DNA of 64,000 bases from Chrysomallon squamiferum (taxonomy: Eukaryota; Mollusca; Gastropoda; Neomphalida; Peltospiridae): contig CM022674.1 in the NCBI GenBank assembly GCA_012295275.1, forward strand, positions 3,293,242 through 3,357,241, in the 5' to 3' direction. Every line of letters starts with the position of its first letter. Within the stretch, counting starts at the first letter, position 1. The position numbers and the translations under genes were made by a program. Positions 27,666-40,209 of this stretch are shown here, piece by piece. The notes beneath the pieces were generated by a model that was not told where the DNA came from, did not search any database, and was given only the letters and a program-made list of their open reading frames with translations.

Positions 27666-28059
27666 TAAACGAGATTACATCCCCTGAATATTCAAGCATG
27701 TATTTTGTGGACACAATCTAGTAGTACTGAAATGTAAGCTATTATTATAACTATTCTGTCCCTTACGACTTTGTTAGCACAGACTAACATACTAACAGTG
27801 AAACTGTCTTTGAAAGATATCATGTGATTTGTGTTTCATGTTGAATTGCAGACACAAATAAACTTTATTATGGTGTAGGTGATATAATTGCATTAACAGC
27901 CTAATTATTAGTATAATTTATTGTAGGTATGTACATATATATGATGGACAAAATTTCGCAATGAAAAAAAAACCATTTATATCATTTGCTATGTTAATGC
28001 TAGTAACCTGGGAAACAAAATGGCCGTACTGCATTGCAAACTGGGATAGCTAACAGAAT

Positions 28060-28190
28060 TGAGATGAGTAAAAATCGGCTGTTATGTTCTTGGGCATCCC
28101 AAGTCAGCTCTGCTTTGTAACCGGTATCGAGGTTTGATCTCAAATCTTGGCGGTCTTGCTGTCAGTAACTTAACCATTGTTGCTGTGAAT
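28060..28190 (-). mobile_element. Possible tRNA-derived SINE relic
   Basis: On the minus strand a ggttaagttactga segment is followed about 30 bases later by gagatcaaacctcg, close to the B box consensus GGTTCGAANCC inside a T-arm-like palindrome. No tail or target-site duplication could be fixed. Confidence 0.35.
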
Positions 28191-28452
28191 GAAACAATGG
28201 TGCATTAGTTACATTTAAATGCGTTCATCAAATACACTTTGAATACTGAAAATAGAAATTCTAAAGAAGTTTCTCTTCTTTGATCATCAGAAATGACTTT
28301 TTTGTTGTGAAACATTTGAATGTAATTTTCTGTTTTGAATCGAATTTAAATGTCAGTCGTTTGTTTTTAATTTCTTTTTTTTTTATATTTTCTCCAAAGT
28401 GCACATGACAAAACACAGTAACTCAGAAAAAGAAAAAAAAAAGTTTTGGGTT

Positions 28453-28528
28453 AATATTATTATTATTATTACTATCATCATCATCATCATTATTATCATT
28501 GCCATCATCACCATGATCATTATTATTA

Positions 28529-28581
<53 letters not shown>

Positions 28582-28582
28582 T
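28453..28582. repeat. (ATT/ATC)n microsatellite
   Basis: ATT and ATC trinucleotides for about 128 bases. Open frames on both strands are Ile- or Met-rich. Confidence 0.95.
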
Positions 28583-28682
28583 GTTTGTATTTTTTATTTG
28601 TGTGTTTTTGAATTAAAACTGTAATACACATTATCACTGATATAAAATCCCCTTTGTGTAAATGCCACAGTTTATTGTGTAT

Positions 28683-28704
28683 AATAAATAAATAAATAAA
28701 AAAA

Positions 28705-28737
<33 letters not shown>

Positions 28738-28745
28738 AATAAAGA
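28683..28745. repeat. AAAT and poly-A tract
   Basis: AAAT units around about 36 A. Confidence 0.9.
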
Positions 28746-29119
28746 AATAAAAGAACACCTACATACACCAGAGAAGCTTTTAATCTCAAATGACTTATTA
28801 GTTTATCTGTCCACTGATTGGCCGAGTTCAACAGGGAAGTAATATACCTCGAATTCTTGTTTTGCTGTTAGAAGTTTGAAACCCAGTACGTATAAAAAGG
28901 TTTATTAGCTAGCTGAGTTTGTTTGTAAACAGATGTGACTGTTTTGTTTTCTGGATTATGGAACATTTAAAATGGAGGTGTGTTTTCTCCTCCTGTATTT
29001 CATATATGATAAAGGTATTGCTTTATTTATTCAATTTGTTTGGTTTTAATTGTATATTTGTTTGTTCGCATGTTTATTTGTGTCTTTGGGTTTTTATATA
29101 TTTGTTTTTTATTGTATTT

Positions 29120-29360
29120 ATCCATATTTATTTATTTATTTATTTATTTATCAGTATATTTATCAACTATTTTTAATTACCAGGGTTTTTGTTATTTTTA
29201 TTATTCATTCATTTATTTATCAATCAGTTTCCCTTCTGTCGATTTTCATATATATATATATATATATATTTTTTTTTTTCTGTTGTTTTTCTAATAGTAG
29301 ATCCAGATCTATAAAATGCTGTTGCTGAATATGATAATCTTTGTTTGTTCTGTTTTACAT

Positions 29361-29403
<43 letters not shown>

Positions 29404-29404
29404 T
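29120..29404. repeat. (TTTA)n and (TA)n tracts before exon 2
   Basis: TTTA at about 29125-29155, TA at about 29249-29269 with poly-T, and TTTA again at about 29357-29404. The last tract ends about 35 bases before the exon 2 acceptor. Confidence 0.92.
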
Positions 29405-29438
29405 GTATTGTCTTACTTATTGACTGATTTGTTTACAG

Positions 29439-29604
29439 GTCATTGCGGTACTCTGTGGGTGTATATCTATCATGCTGTTGATGCTGTCAATAGCAGCTAC
29501 GACGTGGCTGGAAGCAGACGGCAGACGTGAAGGATTATGGGAACTATGCATATGGCGGGACACCAAAGGTGTCGAAGTGGACTGTGAGAAAAATAATCCT
29601 GAAA
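29439..29604 (+). CDS. Exon 2: first membrane segment and claudin-type first loop
   Basis: Acceptor tttgtttacag and donor GAAA|GTAAGA bound 166 nt, phase 0 in and phase 1 out. Residues 1-20 of the exon (VIAVLCGCISIMLLMLSIAA) form transmembrane segment 1. The extracellular loop carries the superfamily signature: Trp23, Gly32-Leu33-Trp34, Cys37 and Cys49; in claudins the two Cys form a disulfide. The loop continues into exon 3. The GLWELC form is typical of claudin/PMP22 proteins. The first membrane segment starts at the first codon, so everything encoded upstream is cytosolic. The + strand of this patch has clear coding composition against AT-rich flanks. Confidence 0.93.
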
Positions 29605-29616
29605 GTAAGATGTTGT

Positions 29617-29642
29617 TATGAGTAGTAGTAGTAGTAGTAGTA

Positions 29643-29701
<59 letters not shown>

Positions 29702-29720
29702 TTATTTATTTGTGGTGTGA
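29617..29720. repeat. (AGT)n-(AAT)n microsatellite
   Basis: About 25 bases of AGT passing into about 55 bases of AAT, 13 bases after the exon 2 donor. A tandem pair of tttatttgtggtgtgattt-like phrases follows at 29702-29785. Confidence 0.95.
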
Positions 29721-30256
29721 TTTATTTATTTGATTTGGGTTTTTTTTTTTTTAAAAATATATTTATTTGTGGTGTGATTTGGGTTTAAAAAATGATATTT
29801 ACTCAAAGGATGGCCAGTGAAATAATTAGTCTCACGAGAAATATTTCTAAAATGACACAGCCAATTGAGAATCAGAAACTAGATTTACTAATCGAAAACA
29901 TTTTTGTTCTTGTTTGTTGATTTTGGTTTTTGTATTCTTATCACCATCTCCATCATCATTGTATTATTGTTTCTACTATCATTTTCATCATCTGTATTAT
30001 CATCGTCATCGTCGTCGTCGTAGTCATCATCATCACGAATAATAATAACTGTTACAGACTTTTCATTTATCTTTTTTCCTGCCCCATCGTCATAAATGTA
30101 ATAACGAATCTGATTCATCAGAATTTGAAACCTTCAGACGGATTATTTTTTCCGGTCCGAGAAAAAGTAAAAAAGCTGCAGACACAAACGAGTCTAAATT
30201 TAATATCAACATTATGGATTGGTTTTGCCTTTTTCACTCCACCAAACACTAACTGA

Positions 30257-30305
30257 GTCAGAAAAAAAAAAAAAAAAAAAAAAAAAAAGAAGAAGAAATA
30301 AAAAA
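30257..30305. repeat. Poly-A tract
   Basis: About 30 A followed by AAG and AAT variants. Confidence 0.9.
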
Positions 30306-30804
30306 TATGAAACCGTATTAAAGCCCCTTTCACGTCTGATGCTGCAGCGACATCTATCGGTGTGCAAAAAACTGAATTTCAGCGGAGATTATATAATTTA
30401 CATCCCCAGACTATTTGTGGATATAGATTCTTCCCCAAAAATATAATCGTGAGTGTCAGTAATGATAATGCGATAATAAAGAACTGACCATTTTAGTTTA
30501 TGTGGCAGCTGAAAAATCAGATGTCATATCGACGATGTATGAGTTCTTCAGACTTCAGAGCTGCAATGGGGAAAAAACCACAAACAAATGGATTAAGTGT
30601 CACTGGAATTGCGTGGTCTAGAGACAGAATTTATATCTGGGAAATGTTTTTTATTTTTTGTTTTCTGTTTTGACTCCGATGTCAGAACCTATACGCAGTT
30701 AGTTGTACTTTAAACCACATATTGTAATGTTTGTACAGATTTTTAAATATTATTGTTATTTTAAAATTATATATAATTTAATCGTTTGTACCATTTATTT
30801 GGTT

Positions 30805-30809
30805 TATAT

Positions 30810-30845
<36 letters not shown>

Positions 30846-30980
30846 TATATATATATATATTTGTTTGTTTGTTTAGTCTGCTATTTTGTCATAATTATTA
30901 TTATTTGTCGTTGTTGTTTTCTTTGTTGTATTTTGGATTGCTTGTTTTTTTTTATTATATGAATGTGTATTTTTTAGTTG

Positions 30981-31026
<46 letters not shown>

Positions 31027-31085
31027 TGGTTGTGTGTCCACATAGACACACACACACACATACATTTATATATATATATATATAA
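30805..31085. repeat. (TTTA)n, (TA)n and (CA)n cluster
   Basis: TTTA at about 30810-30845, TA at about 30843-30860, 30992-31023 and 31067-31084, and a short CA run at 31046-31060. Confidence 0.92.
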
Positions 31086-31187
31086 TAATGTTAATAACAA
31101 AGTTTGAGACGATGTTTCATTTTATTTATTGCTAAATTGTATTTTTATCTTTCTTTTTTATTCGTGCTTCCTCTTGGATTCTTATAG

Positions 31188-31193
31188 GCAAAG
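31188..31193 (+). other. Candidate 6-nt microexon in intron 2
   Basis: A long pyrimidine-rich stretch (about 31144-31185) ends in cttatag, followed by only GCAAAG and then a near-perfect donor, AAG|GTAAGTC at 31194. Inclusion would keep the frame: the junction residue Thr becomes Ser-Lys-Ala in the first extracellular loop, just before TM2. Microexons of 3-27 nt are well known in animals. The call rests on splice signals alone. Confidence 0.35.
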
Positions 31194-31500
31194 GTAAGTC
31201 AAGTCTGCAGTACAACTGTAATCCTGACTATCTCAAGTAAAGTCTGCATTGAAACTAATCCTGACTATCTCAAGTAAAGTCTGCAGTACAATTGTAATCC
31301 TAACTATCTCAAGTAAAGTCTGCAGTACAACTGTAATCCTAACTATCTCAAGTAAAGTCTGCAGTACAATTGTAATCCTAACTATCTCAAGTAAAGTCTG
31401 CAGTACAACTGTAATCCTAACTATCTCAAGTAAAGTCTGCAGTACAACTGTAATCCTATCTATCTCAGGTAAAATCTTGTGTGACACTAATCCTGACTAT
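31194..31500. repeat. 39-bp minisatellite (about 8 units)
   Basis: Units aagtaaagtctgcagtacaa plus c/ttgtaatcctaactatctc repeat every 39 bases; the central five are almost identical and the outer ones diverged. Because 39 is a multiple of three, both strands stay open and spell a 13-residue repeat; it is not a protein gene. Each unit carries a cryptic donor-like aagtaaag and an acceptor-like tctgcag. The array begins exactly at the donor of the candidate microexon. Confidence 0.93.
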
Positions 31501-31629
31501 CTATTGCTTTATTACATTAATCAGAATGTCCAGCTCTGCACAGTACAGCCTCTCACTACCCACGTTGTAACAGATATCAGTATATTACATTATACAGTAT
31601 TATATAAACAGATTACTGGCAAATTACTG

Positions 31630-31776
31630 TCATTACTGTTATTGTTATTGTTATTATTATTATTATTGTCATTACTGTTATTATTATTATTGTTATTATT
31701 ATTATTATTATTATAATATTTTTTTAAATTTAATATTGTTGTTGCTTTTGTTGTTATTGTTGTTGCTATTATTTAC

Positions 31777-31837
<61 letters not shown>

Positions 31838-31840
31838 ATT
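31630..31840. repeat. (TTA/TTG)n microsatellites
   Basis: Two TTA-rich blocks (about 31645-31715 and 31770-31836) around degenerate TTG/TTA. Confidence 0.93.
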
Positions 31841-31919
31841 GTCGTCGTTGTTCTTCTTCTTGTTTTTTTTTTTAATTTATTTATTATCATCATCATTACT
31901 ATTATCAAACTGTTTTGTT

Positions 31920-31996
31920 TCTTCTTATATATATATTTATATCTATCTATCTATCTCTCTATATATATACACACACACACACACAATAGACAGTCT

Positions 31997-32030
<34 letters not shown>

Positions 32031-32130
32031 TAATATAATATATATATGTATGTATGTATCTATATATATATACACACATAGTATAATATATGTATGTATG
32101 TATGTATGTATATGTATGTATGTAATTGGG
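31920..32130. repeat. (TA)n, (TATC)n, (CA)n and (GTAT)n cluster
   Basis: Short microsatellites in series: TA/TATC, CA, TA/CA, then GTAT at about 32090-32125. Confidence 0.92.
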
Positions 32131-32619
32131 TATCTAGTACAGTGACCTAATTGTGAAATCCATTAGTGTGAACTTGCTAACTTGTCAATATGACAGATAC
32201 AGACAGCTCTGTGTACATTACTAATGTTGTAATGCACTCGCACACAAACCATTACAAGAGATCGAGTGCTTTGTAAAGAAGTACCGTAAAAATACTTAAT
32301 TCAGTCACTGTCATTGTGGCTGGAGGGCATTCAGAGCTGTAAGGAATCTCTGCGTTTTATCATGAATAAATTCTATATGGGTGACGTTTCCTTTGCTACA
32401 CGATTCGATTTTCTTTTTCTTCTATATGATTAAATAAGGAAGCCCGTAATACAAGTAAACAAATATATGAATTGATACAAGTAAGACACATATAGGTAGA
32501 AATATATATATATAAAAATGCAGTATTAGAATTAACTCGAGATTCAATATTATAAGTATTAGATAAAATTTAGAATTACGTTTATAACGAAGAAATTGTC
32601 TTGAAAATGCATCATGAGT

Positions 32620-33065
32620 GCTAGTTTAATATTTAAAATGCATTTCATTTTTATAAAACATTATTTTATCATATTCTTAGAAGAAAGCGAGGTTTAGGGT
32701 TAGGGTTAAAGTTAAAAGTTAAACATCAGGTTTATGTTTAGAGTTAGCGTTAGCATTAGGTTAGCGTTATAGTTAACGTTACGGTTAGCGTTAAATAGGT
32801 TAGATTTCATTATCTATTCAGCACTAGACTGTTTTCGAATAAAACTTGAAAAATCTTAGGATAAAATTGAGTGTTGATAGCATTACTGTTAGGGTTACCT
32901 GTAAAAATGAACTTCGGAACAACAACAGCGTCAGAATGAAATTTAAAATGCTTTTATTTGAAAAAAACTGAACTTAGGGATGTTTATGATATGTGTTAGA
33001 ATGATGTTTAAAATATATTTTATTCCAATAAAACATTGATTTCTCATATTGTTATACGTAACATT
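32620..33065. repeat. Diverged longer repeat around the telomere-like blocks
   Basis: The phrase gaatgaaatttaaaatgcttttattt and relatives occur at about 32630, 32935 and 33000, each followed within about 60 bases by tcttag or ttaggg sequence. This suggests a larger repeat unit made of an AT-rich arm plus TTAGGG-like units. Confidence 0.5.
32688..32815. repeat. Telomere-like (TTAGGG) degenerate block 1
   Basis: Contains tttagggttagggttaaa followed by many GTTA-centred variants (gttagcgttagcattagg and similar). The core matches the metazoan telomere repeat; most units are diverged. It lies inside intron 2, so it is interstitial. Confidence 0.85.
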
Positions 33066-33215
33066 GTGGCTAAGGTTAGAGTTAGGGTTAGGCTGAGGTT
33101 AGTGTTAGGTTTAAGATTTGCGTTATGGTTAGGGTTAGGGTTAACAGACAATTTATCAGACAAGTAAGATTATAGTTACAGTTAGGGTTACGTTTAGCAG
33201 TATAGTTAGACGTGT
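33061..33215. repeat. Telomere-like (TTAGGG) degenerate block 2
   Basis: Contains gagttagggttaggctgagg and later ggttagggttagggttaac, then diverged GTTA units to about 33215. Same orientation as block 1, about 270 bases before exon 3. Confidence 0.85.
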
Positions 33216-33487
33216 ACAGAACGCACACACGCACAACATATCCCTCTTTCCTTCCATACACTATAAATTAATCATTTATTTAATTAATTAATTAAAGAAA
33301 TAAGTAAAACAAAAAGAAAGAAAGTAAGAGAAAAAGCTAAATATAAACAAAAAAGAAAAGAGGGGAAAAAATGCGAAAGAATCTAAATACATTTTAAAAC
33401 TATAAAATAATTCGAACACTTCTTGCACACTGTCAATGAATTAAATACGACTATGTGAAGAAATACAATCTTGTTTTGTTTTTTCAG

Positions 33488-33637
33488 CTTGGGTTGAAGC
33501 TTGTCGGTCTCTGTGTTTGATATCGCTGTTCAGTGCTCTCATTGCTGTTATCATCGCCTGCGTGGGTTTGAAAACAGAAAACTATCAGTGGAAGTACCAC
33601 TACTACAAGTCGTCGATGATCATCATGTTCATAGCAG
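33488..33637 (+). CDS. Exon 3: second membrane segment
   Basis: Acceptor gttttttcag and donor GCAG|GTAGAG bound 150 nt, phase 1 in and out. It completes the first loop (WVEACRSL), encodes TM2 (CLISLFSALIAVIIACVGL), then a short Tyr/Lys-rich cytosolic loop (KTENYQWKYHYYKSS), and begins TM3 (MIIMFIAG). This order (short loop between TM2 and TM3, W-x-x-A-C-R before TM2) is as expected for the superfamily. A (GT)n tract starts about 35 bases after the donor. Confidence 0.94.
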
Positions 33638-33670
33638 GTAGAGTATTTCCATCTCGAACGTTAGACGCGC

Positions 33671-33705
<35 letters not shown>

Positions 33706-34614
33706 TGCGTATGTGTGTCTTTGTCTTAGTGTGTTTTATACGGCAGTCATTTTTAGACAATGTTTATATTGCAAAATACTTGAGAGAGATAGAGTTAAGC
33801 ATTGCAAAGTTGTCAATTCCTCAGTATGTCATTTATTTTTTTTTTTTTTTTCAACTATGTATACTGTGTTGAAACTGATTTTCAGAAAATGTTTTTCTGA
33901 ATATTCAGCTAGGTAAACGTGTGCAAACACGTTCAGATGGGAATTAAAATAAAATGAAAGTGTTTAGTATTTCCAAAATAATATGATTTAAGACGTGATT
34001 CAACATGCAGGATGATGGATAAGTATTATTGTTCACAGAGCTGCACTAAATCAGATTAACGAAACTAATATCTGTAGTTATTACCTGTCCTGATATAAAA
34101 ATAAAATGTAAACCTCTAATCTGGTCATGGATATTTATATAAACTGACCGATTTCCCATTCAGCACTGACGCCATATAGCTGTTTATTTCTATCTAATAT
34201 CATTATTAATATTAATACACACATATATATATATATATATATATTTATACTTTTTCTTCTGAAAGTATAAAGAGATTAGTTATTTATGATTTGGAATTAT
34301 ATATCACGTTTCCTGATTATACTGGATGTAGCTGTCATTGTGGTTGAACTGATCGATATTTTTTAATCCAGTTTCTTGTTAATGAAATAACGTTTTTTTT
34401 TTTTTTTTTCTTTTCAAATATTACATTGATTTCAAAGAGGAATAACGTCTGACAGATAATGCAGTTCTAACTGTAATAATAATAATAATAATAATACATT
34501 GGGTAGACTCATTGGGAATATTCTCAGTCAGTAATGCAGTTGTTTTGCTACAAGTAGGATTCTGTTTAAGAAATAAATAAAAAGCATGCAACTGTGGCAA
34601 ACTTAGTAGCAGTC

Positions 34615-34704
<90 letters not shown>

Positions 34705-34881
34705 ATGTTAAAGACAATAATGAAATGACTGCAGTAGTTCTTTCTCGATTTTTATCACTCGATTTTTATCTTTATTGATTCGTTCCTTAACGCATTCTTC
34801 ACTGACGTTATATATTCATTCAGTCAATCAGTTTATTCACTAATATATATATATATTTCTCTCTCTCTCTTATTTTTACAG
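33638..34881 (+). other. Intron 3
   Basis: 1.24 kb, phase 1, gtagag to ttttacag. It contains a GT tract (about 33668-33702), a TA tract (about 34222-34243), poly-T (34391-34410) and a long AGT tract. The rest is AT-rich with nothing recognised. Confidence 0.88.
34604..34704. repeat. (AGT)n microsatellite
   Basis: About 95 bases of nearly pure AGT in intron 3. Confidence 0.96.
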
Positions 34882-35111
34882 TAATTCTAGAAGTAATAGC
34901 CTTAATAATATTTCCTGTCAAGTTCCTGGAGGAGGTGGACGAGAGACCGTACAAGAAATGGGAGTTTGGCTGGGCGTACGGAATCGGGTGGGGTTCCGCC
35001 CTCTTCATGTTCGGGTGTGCAATATTGCTTCTGTTAGACCGGGACACTGAGGAGGTCGTGTACAGGGAAAAGACTATATACCAAAGAGAGCCTGAACCCG
35101 AGGAGGTTTAG
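34882..35111 (+). CDS. Exon 4: third and fourth membrane segments, C-terminal tail
   Basis: The acceptor tatttttacag opens 230 nt ending at TAG 35109-35111. It completes TM3 (VILEVIALIIFPVKF), whose FPVKF end is a hallmark of the PERP/TMEM47 branch. A short extracellular loop follows (LEEVDERPYKKWEF), then TM4 starting GWAYGIGWGSALFMFGCAIL and a 28-residue acidic tail ending EPEPEEV. W-x-YG-x-x-W before TM4 is shared with both PERP and TMEM47. The tail end fits a class III PDZ-ligand pattern (acidic at -2, Val at 0), as junctional tetraspans often have PDZ ligands. GC is near 50 percent against about 30 percent around. Confidence 0.95.
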
Positions 35112-36544
35112 ACAACCACACCCATTTACCCCACCCTCCAAACCCAATCCTAGTTTAAAAAAAAATATGAAAAAAAAAAAAAAAAAAATGAATTTTTTTT
35201 TCCCCATTTTTTCAACCCATTTGTCTTTCGAATGTTCTGCTTGCAGAACTTGTGCATGAGTTTTAACAATCTTTTTTGGGGGTGTGATTTCGGAATGACA
35301 TTACTTGATATAACAGAGCGACTTGAAGTGGCTACTTTGCATGAGTTGTATTTCAGTTACTGTGTTGAGTGACAAAGATTATCTTGTTTTCGTTTTAATG
35401 TGTCTTTTAATCATCTGGATGTTGAGCCATGTTCTCATGTAGAAGGATTCTCGAAAGAAAAAGAAGATATTAGCCAGAAAAAAAAAGTCAAATGACCTTG
35501 TTTTTTTTTTAAATACAAATGCAAAAATATCATTTTGAAGGACTTGTGTCTTTAAAAATAATAACAAAGGATTTGAAAGAATTTGTGAAGTAAAAGAATC
35601 CTAAGGGTTTGTTACTTAAAGAAACACAAAGGATTTGCAAGAATTTGTTTCTCAAAGGATCGTGAAGAATCTGTTTAAGTTTTATCTTAACACGAAGTCT
35701 TCATTGACAAGAAACATCAGATGTACCAGAAATGGATAACTAAATGATTTTTGTTTTAATTTTTTTTTTCTTAAGTGACTACTTTTGAAGGGCTTCCGAT
35801 TAATTCTAGTAAAAAAAAATAATAAAAAAATAATAAAAAACACAACAACAAATAAACAAACATTGGTGGATTTTCAAATTCTGTGAATGTTATTTATATA
35901 GCCATCTCTCGCTGTGTGTGTTTGATATCAGTATTTACAGTTGCATCTTATCGTGTGTTACAAATCACCGGTTACAGGAAACTGGCTTTAAAAAGTGTAT
36001 TCATTTTGTATCCGTAAAATACAGTTTTGTTCTTTGCATTTCATTGTTCATTTTTACATTTTAAGTATATATATATATATATATATACGTACATCTTTGT
36101 CCAGAAAACAGAAGAAAAAAAGAAAAAAAAAGAAAGAAAATAAATGATTCAGATATTCTGGTCACCTCCAGTACCGGGCTTGGTGAATACATTATCTGTT
36201 ATGTGTAATATATGTAATGTTTTGATAACGTGTTTTTATCAAGATGGTGAATTTGCACTTATTTAGTATTTCTATGTATTTACCGATATTTTCCACAATT
36301 TTTGCTCGTATGTAGAATATAATATTCAAAATGAATACTACACACCAGTCTTTATTTAAGTCATTGTACAGATAGTAAGAGTGTCAGATGGATTCTTCGT
36401 TTCAGACGAATTTGAGACAAAATTTCTAATTGTAAAATGTTATTTATCAGTAAGATGAATTCTTATATTGATCATAATCTATGTCAAATATAAAATCATT
36501 AATTAATTATTAATGTAAAGTAATAATAATAATAATAATAATAA

Positions 36545-36575
<31 letters not shown>

Positions 36576-36680
36576 AAAAAAGAAGAAGGATAAAAAACAT
36601 ATTTGGTTTATCAACTCAGTCTGTCAAGGATTTTTGTTTTTAAAGAATTTTTTACAAAATAAAGTAACAATTATTATTTA
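35112..36680 (+). other. 3' UTR and flank of the tetraspan gene
   Basis: After the stop come about 50 GC-richer bases, then A/T-rich sequence. AATAAA hexamers occur near 35820, 35849, 36139 and 36657. The first lies inside an A-rich run, so the real poly-A site cannot be chosen. A loose tandem phrase (aaaggatttg-aagaatttgt) recurs at about 35566-35670. Confidence 0.5.
36524..36582. repeat. (AAT)n-(AAG)n microsatellite
   Basis: About 22 bases of AAT then about 35 of AAG. Confidence 0.93.
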
Positions 36681-36824
36681 AATGTTTATGCATTTTCATT
36701 ATTTTCAACAAGCAAAACAATTATTTAAAATATCAGATAATCTTATCATTTCAATCATGAACATTTTTGCTTTAGATTCACCAAAGACTCAGTTTTATAT
36801 CTTTAGTTCTTTCCTTGAATTTTT

Positions 36825-36828
<4 letters not shown>

Positions 36829-36865
<37 letters not shown>

Positions 36866-36900
36866 TATTTATTTATTTATTTATTATTTTATTTATTTTT
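36829..36900. repeat. (TA)n-(TTTA)n microsatellite
   Basis: About 33 bases of TA followed by TTTA units. Confidence 0.93.
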
Positions 36901-36999
36901 TTTATTGAGAGGGTATTTTAAATATTTCATATTTTATATTAATATTATTGTGATGCATTAATTATACAATTTTTTTTATTGTTATTATTATTATTTATC

Positions 37000-37779
37000 T
37001 CATTTCAAGAAATATACAGAAATAAATAAAATAAAATAAAATGAAATAAAATAAATAAATAAATAAATAAATAGCATCTGCTTTAAAACTAATTATAAAT
37101 CAAATAAAAAATGAGAACCTAACACACATGAAGATACAAACTGACATTTGGTATGTGTTATATATTGATAGAAAATAAAGTTTTCTGTAACTGGAATTTT
37201 TAAAGAGATTCTTTCCTATATCCAGTTTTGTTTCAGTTTTTAACAAATTTTTAATTGTCAGTTATAAGCTGGATTCATTTTTTATTTATCATTCTTTATA
37301 TTTTATTCTTTTTGTTAGTATGATTATTATTATTATTATTTTGTACTGATACAAAGACATAAAAAGTGCATTATTGTATATAATTATATTATTTTATGTT
37401 TCTGTATATACATATATGTATATATACACACAGACACACACACACACACACACAGACACATACACACATATACATGTATACATATTGCTTTAGCATCTGC
37501 TGTATTGTATTACATTATTTTGTAATTTGTTTTTGATGCCAATTTATATATAAAATAATGATGTGTATTTCTCTGCATCCTGTTCAGTTATTTGTTTTTC
37601 TATTCATTAGTACAAGCTCTTGACACACCATTAAATAAAACACAAGTCTCTATAAGGCCACTGTTGATCAGAAATGGAAAATGAAGAAACAAGTAGACAT
37701 TATTAACAAAAGACTATAAAAGCATATTATTAAAGTATCATCTAGTGTATATCTAGTGAGGATATATATGTGTCAATCT

Positions 37780-37780
<1 letters not shown>
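37000..37780. other. AT-rich intergenic DNA
   Basis: AAAT units at 37020-37075 and CA/TA runs at 37420-37490. No gene seen. Confidence 0.6.
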
Positions 37781-38189
<409 letters not shown>

Positions 38190-38319
38190 TGGATTAATAT
38201 TCATTCTTAAATATATATTTCCAGTACCAGGTTTCACACACAAGTAATTACAGACACAGATGACGTAAGATGAAGATCAGCATGCTTCGTAGGAACCGAC
38301 GATAACAAAACTACTGAGT

Positions 38320-38420
38320 GACATTACCTAAGGTTTCCTTTGTGAATGCGTCATATTGTCAGAATGCGAGTGAATGAGTTCGAATCCCTCAATGGTTTGT
38401 TGCACCTACTCACCTACATA
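38320..38420 (+). mobile_element. Possible tRNA-derived SINE relic
   Basis: gagttcgaatccctc at about 38375 is a near-perfect polymerase III B box in a T-arm-like palindrome. No clear A box or cloverleaf is visible upstream, so it is not a tRNA gene. Confidence 0.4.
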
Positions 38421-38926
38421 ACCGTATATATGTATATCAGTTCAACGTACATAAGTAAAAGGAAACATACACAGAATAAATATATAACATAAACCAAAAA
38501 AAATGAAAAATCAATCTTTACGTTAACAATTTTATGGTGATGTATTTGTTTAAAAATAAAACAAAATAAATAATAAAACTGGATGATCATCAGAAATACC
38601 AGTTTTATAACAAATACTATGAAAAAATATGAAATATATATAATCATTTGATTATAAATATAAATATATATATATATATATAAGAAAAAAGGATTATTGT
38701 TAATGAAGATTTATTACTGTAACTATTATTATAGTTTTAACTTAAATTTTATTTAAAAGCATTTACCTAATATGTGTAAATATTTTATTTCATTTTGTTT
38801 ATCATTCAAAGGTAGTTTATAAGTTTAGTTTTATATTGCTAAGATATCAAGGTAGGTATGGAAAGAAGTCAAAAGAACTAATATAAATAAGCGGAATGAA
38901 ATAGTACTTTAGAGAGAATGATAGAT

Positions 38927-39080
38927 AGAGAGAGAGATAGATAGATAAATAGACAGACAGACGAACAGACACAGACAGACAGACAGACAGAGAGATAGAT
39001 AGACAGAGAGATAGATATATAGATATATAGATAGATAGATAGATGGATAGATAGATATAGACATAGATAGAGATAAATAA
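38927..39080. repeat. (GATA/CAGA)n compound microsatellite
   Basis: GATA, CAGA and GAGA units alternate over about 150 bases. Confidence 0.95.

Positions 39081-40209
<1,129 letters not shown>

Larger units (their letters stand above)
29605..33487 (+). other. Intron 2
   Basis: 3.9 kb, phase 1, gtaaga to ttttttcag. It holds AGT/AAT and TTTA microsatellites, a 39-bp minisatellite, a possible microexon and two telomere-like blocks, all listed separately. Stretches 29700-29935, 30330-30800 and 32160-32690 contain nothing recognised. Confidence 0.85.

Noticed and set aside
31233-31716. Protein-like 13-residue repeat on both strands
   Set aside because: It is explained by the 39-bp minisatellite, whose period is divisible by three. 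It lies in an intron of the tetraspan gene.
32688-33215. True chromosome end
   Set aside because: The TTAGGG-like units are degenerate, interleaved with other sequence, and lie between two confirmed exons of one gene.
38365-38400. tRNA gene
   Set aside because: Only the T-arm-like B box is good. No acceptor stem or D arm can be formed, so a SINE relic is more likely.
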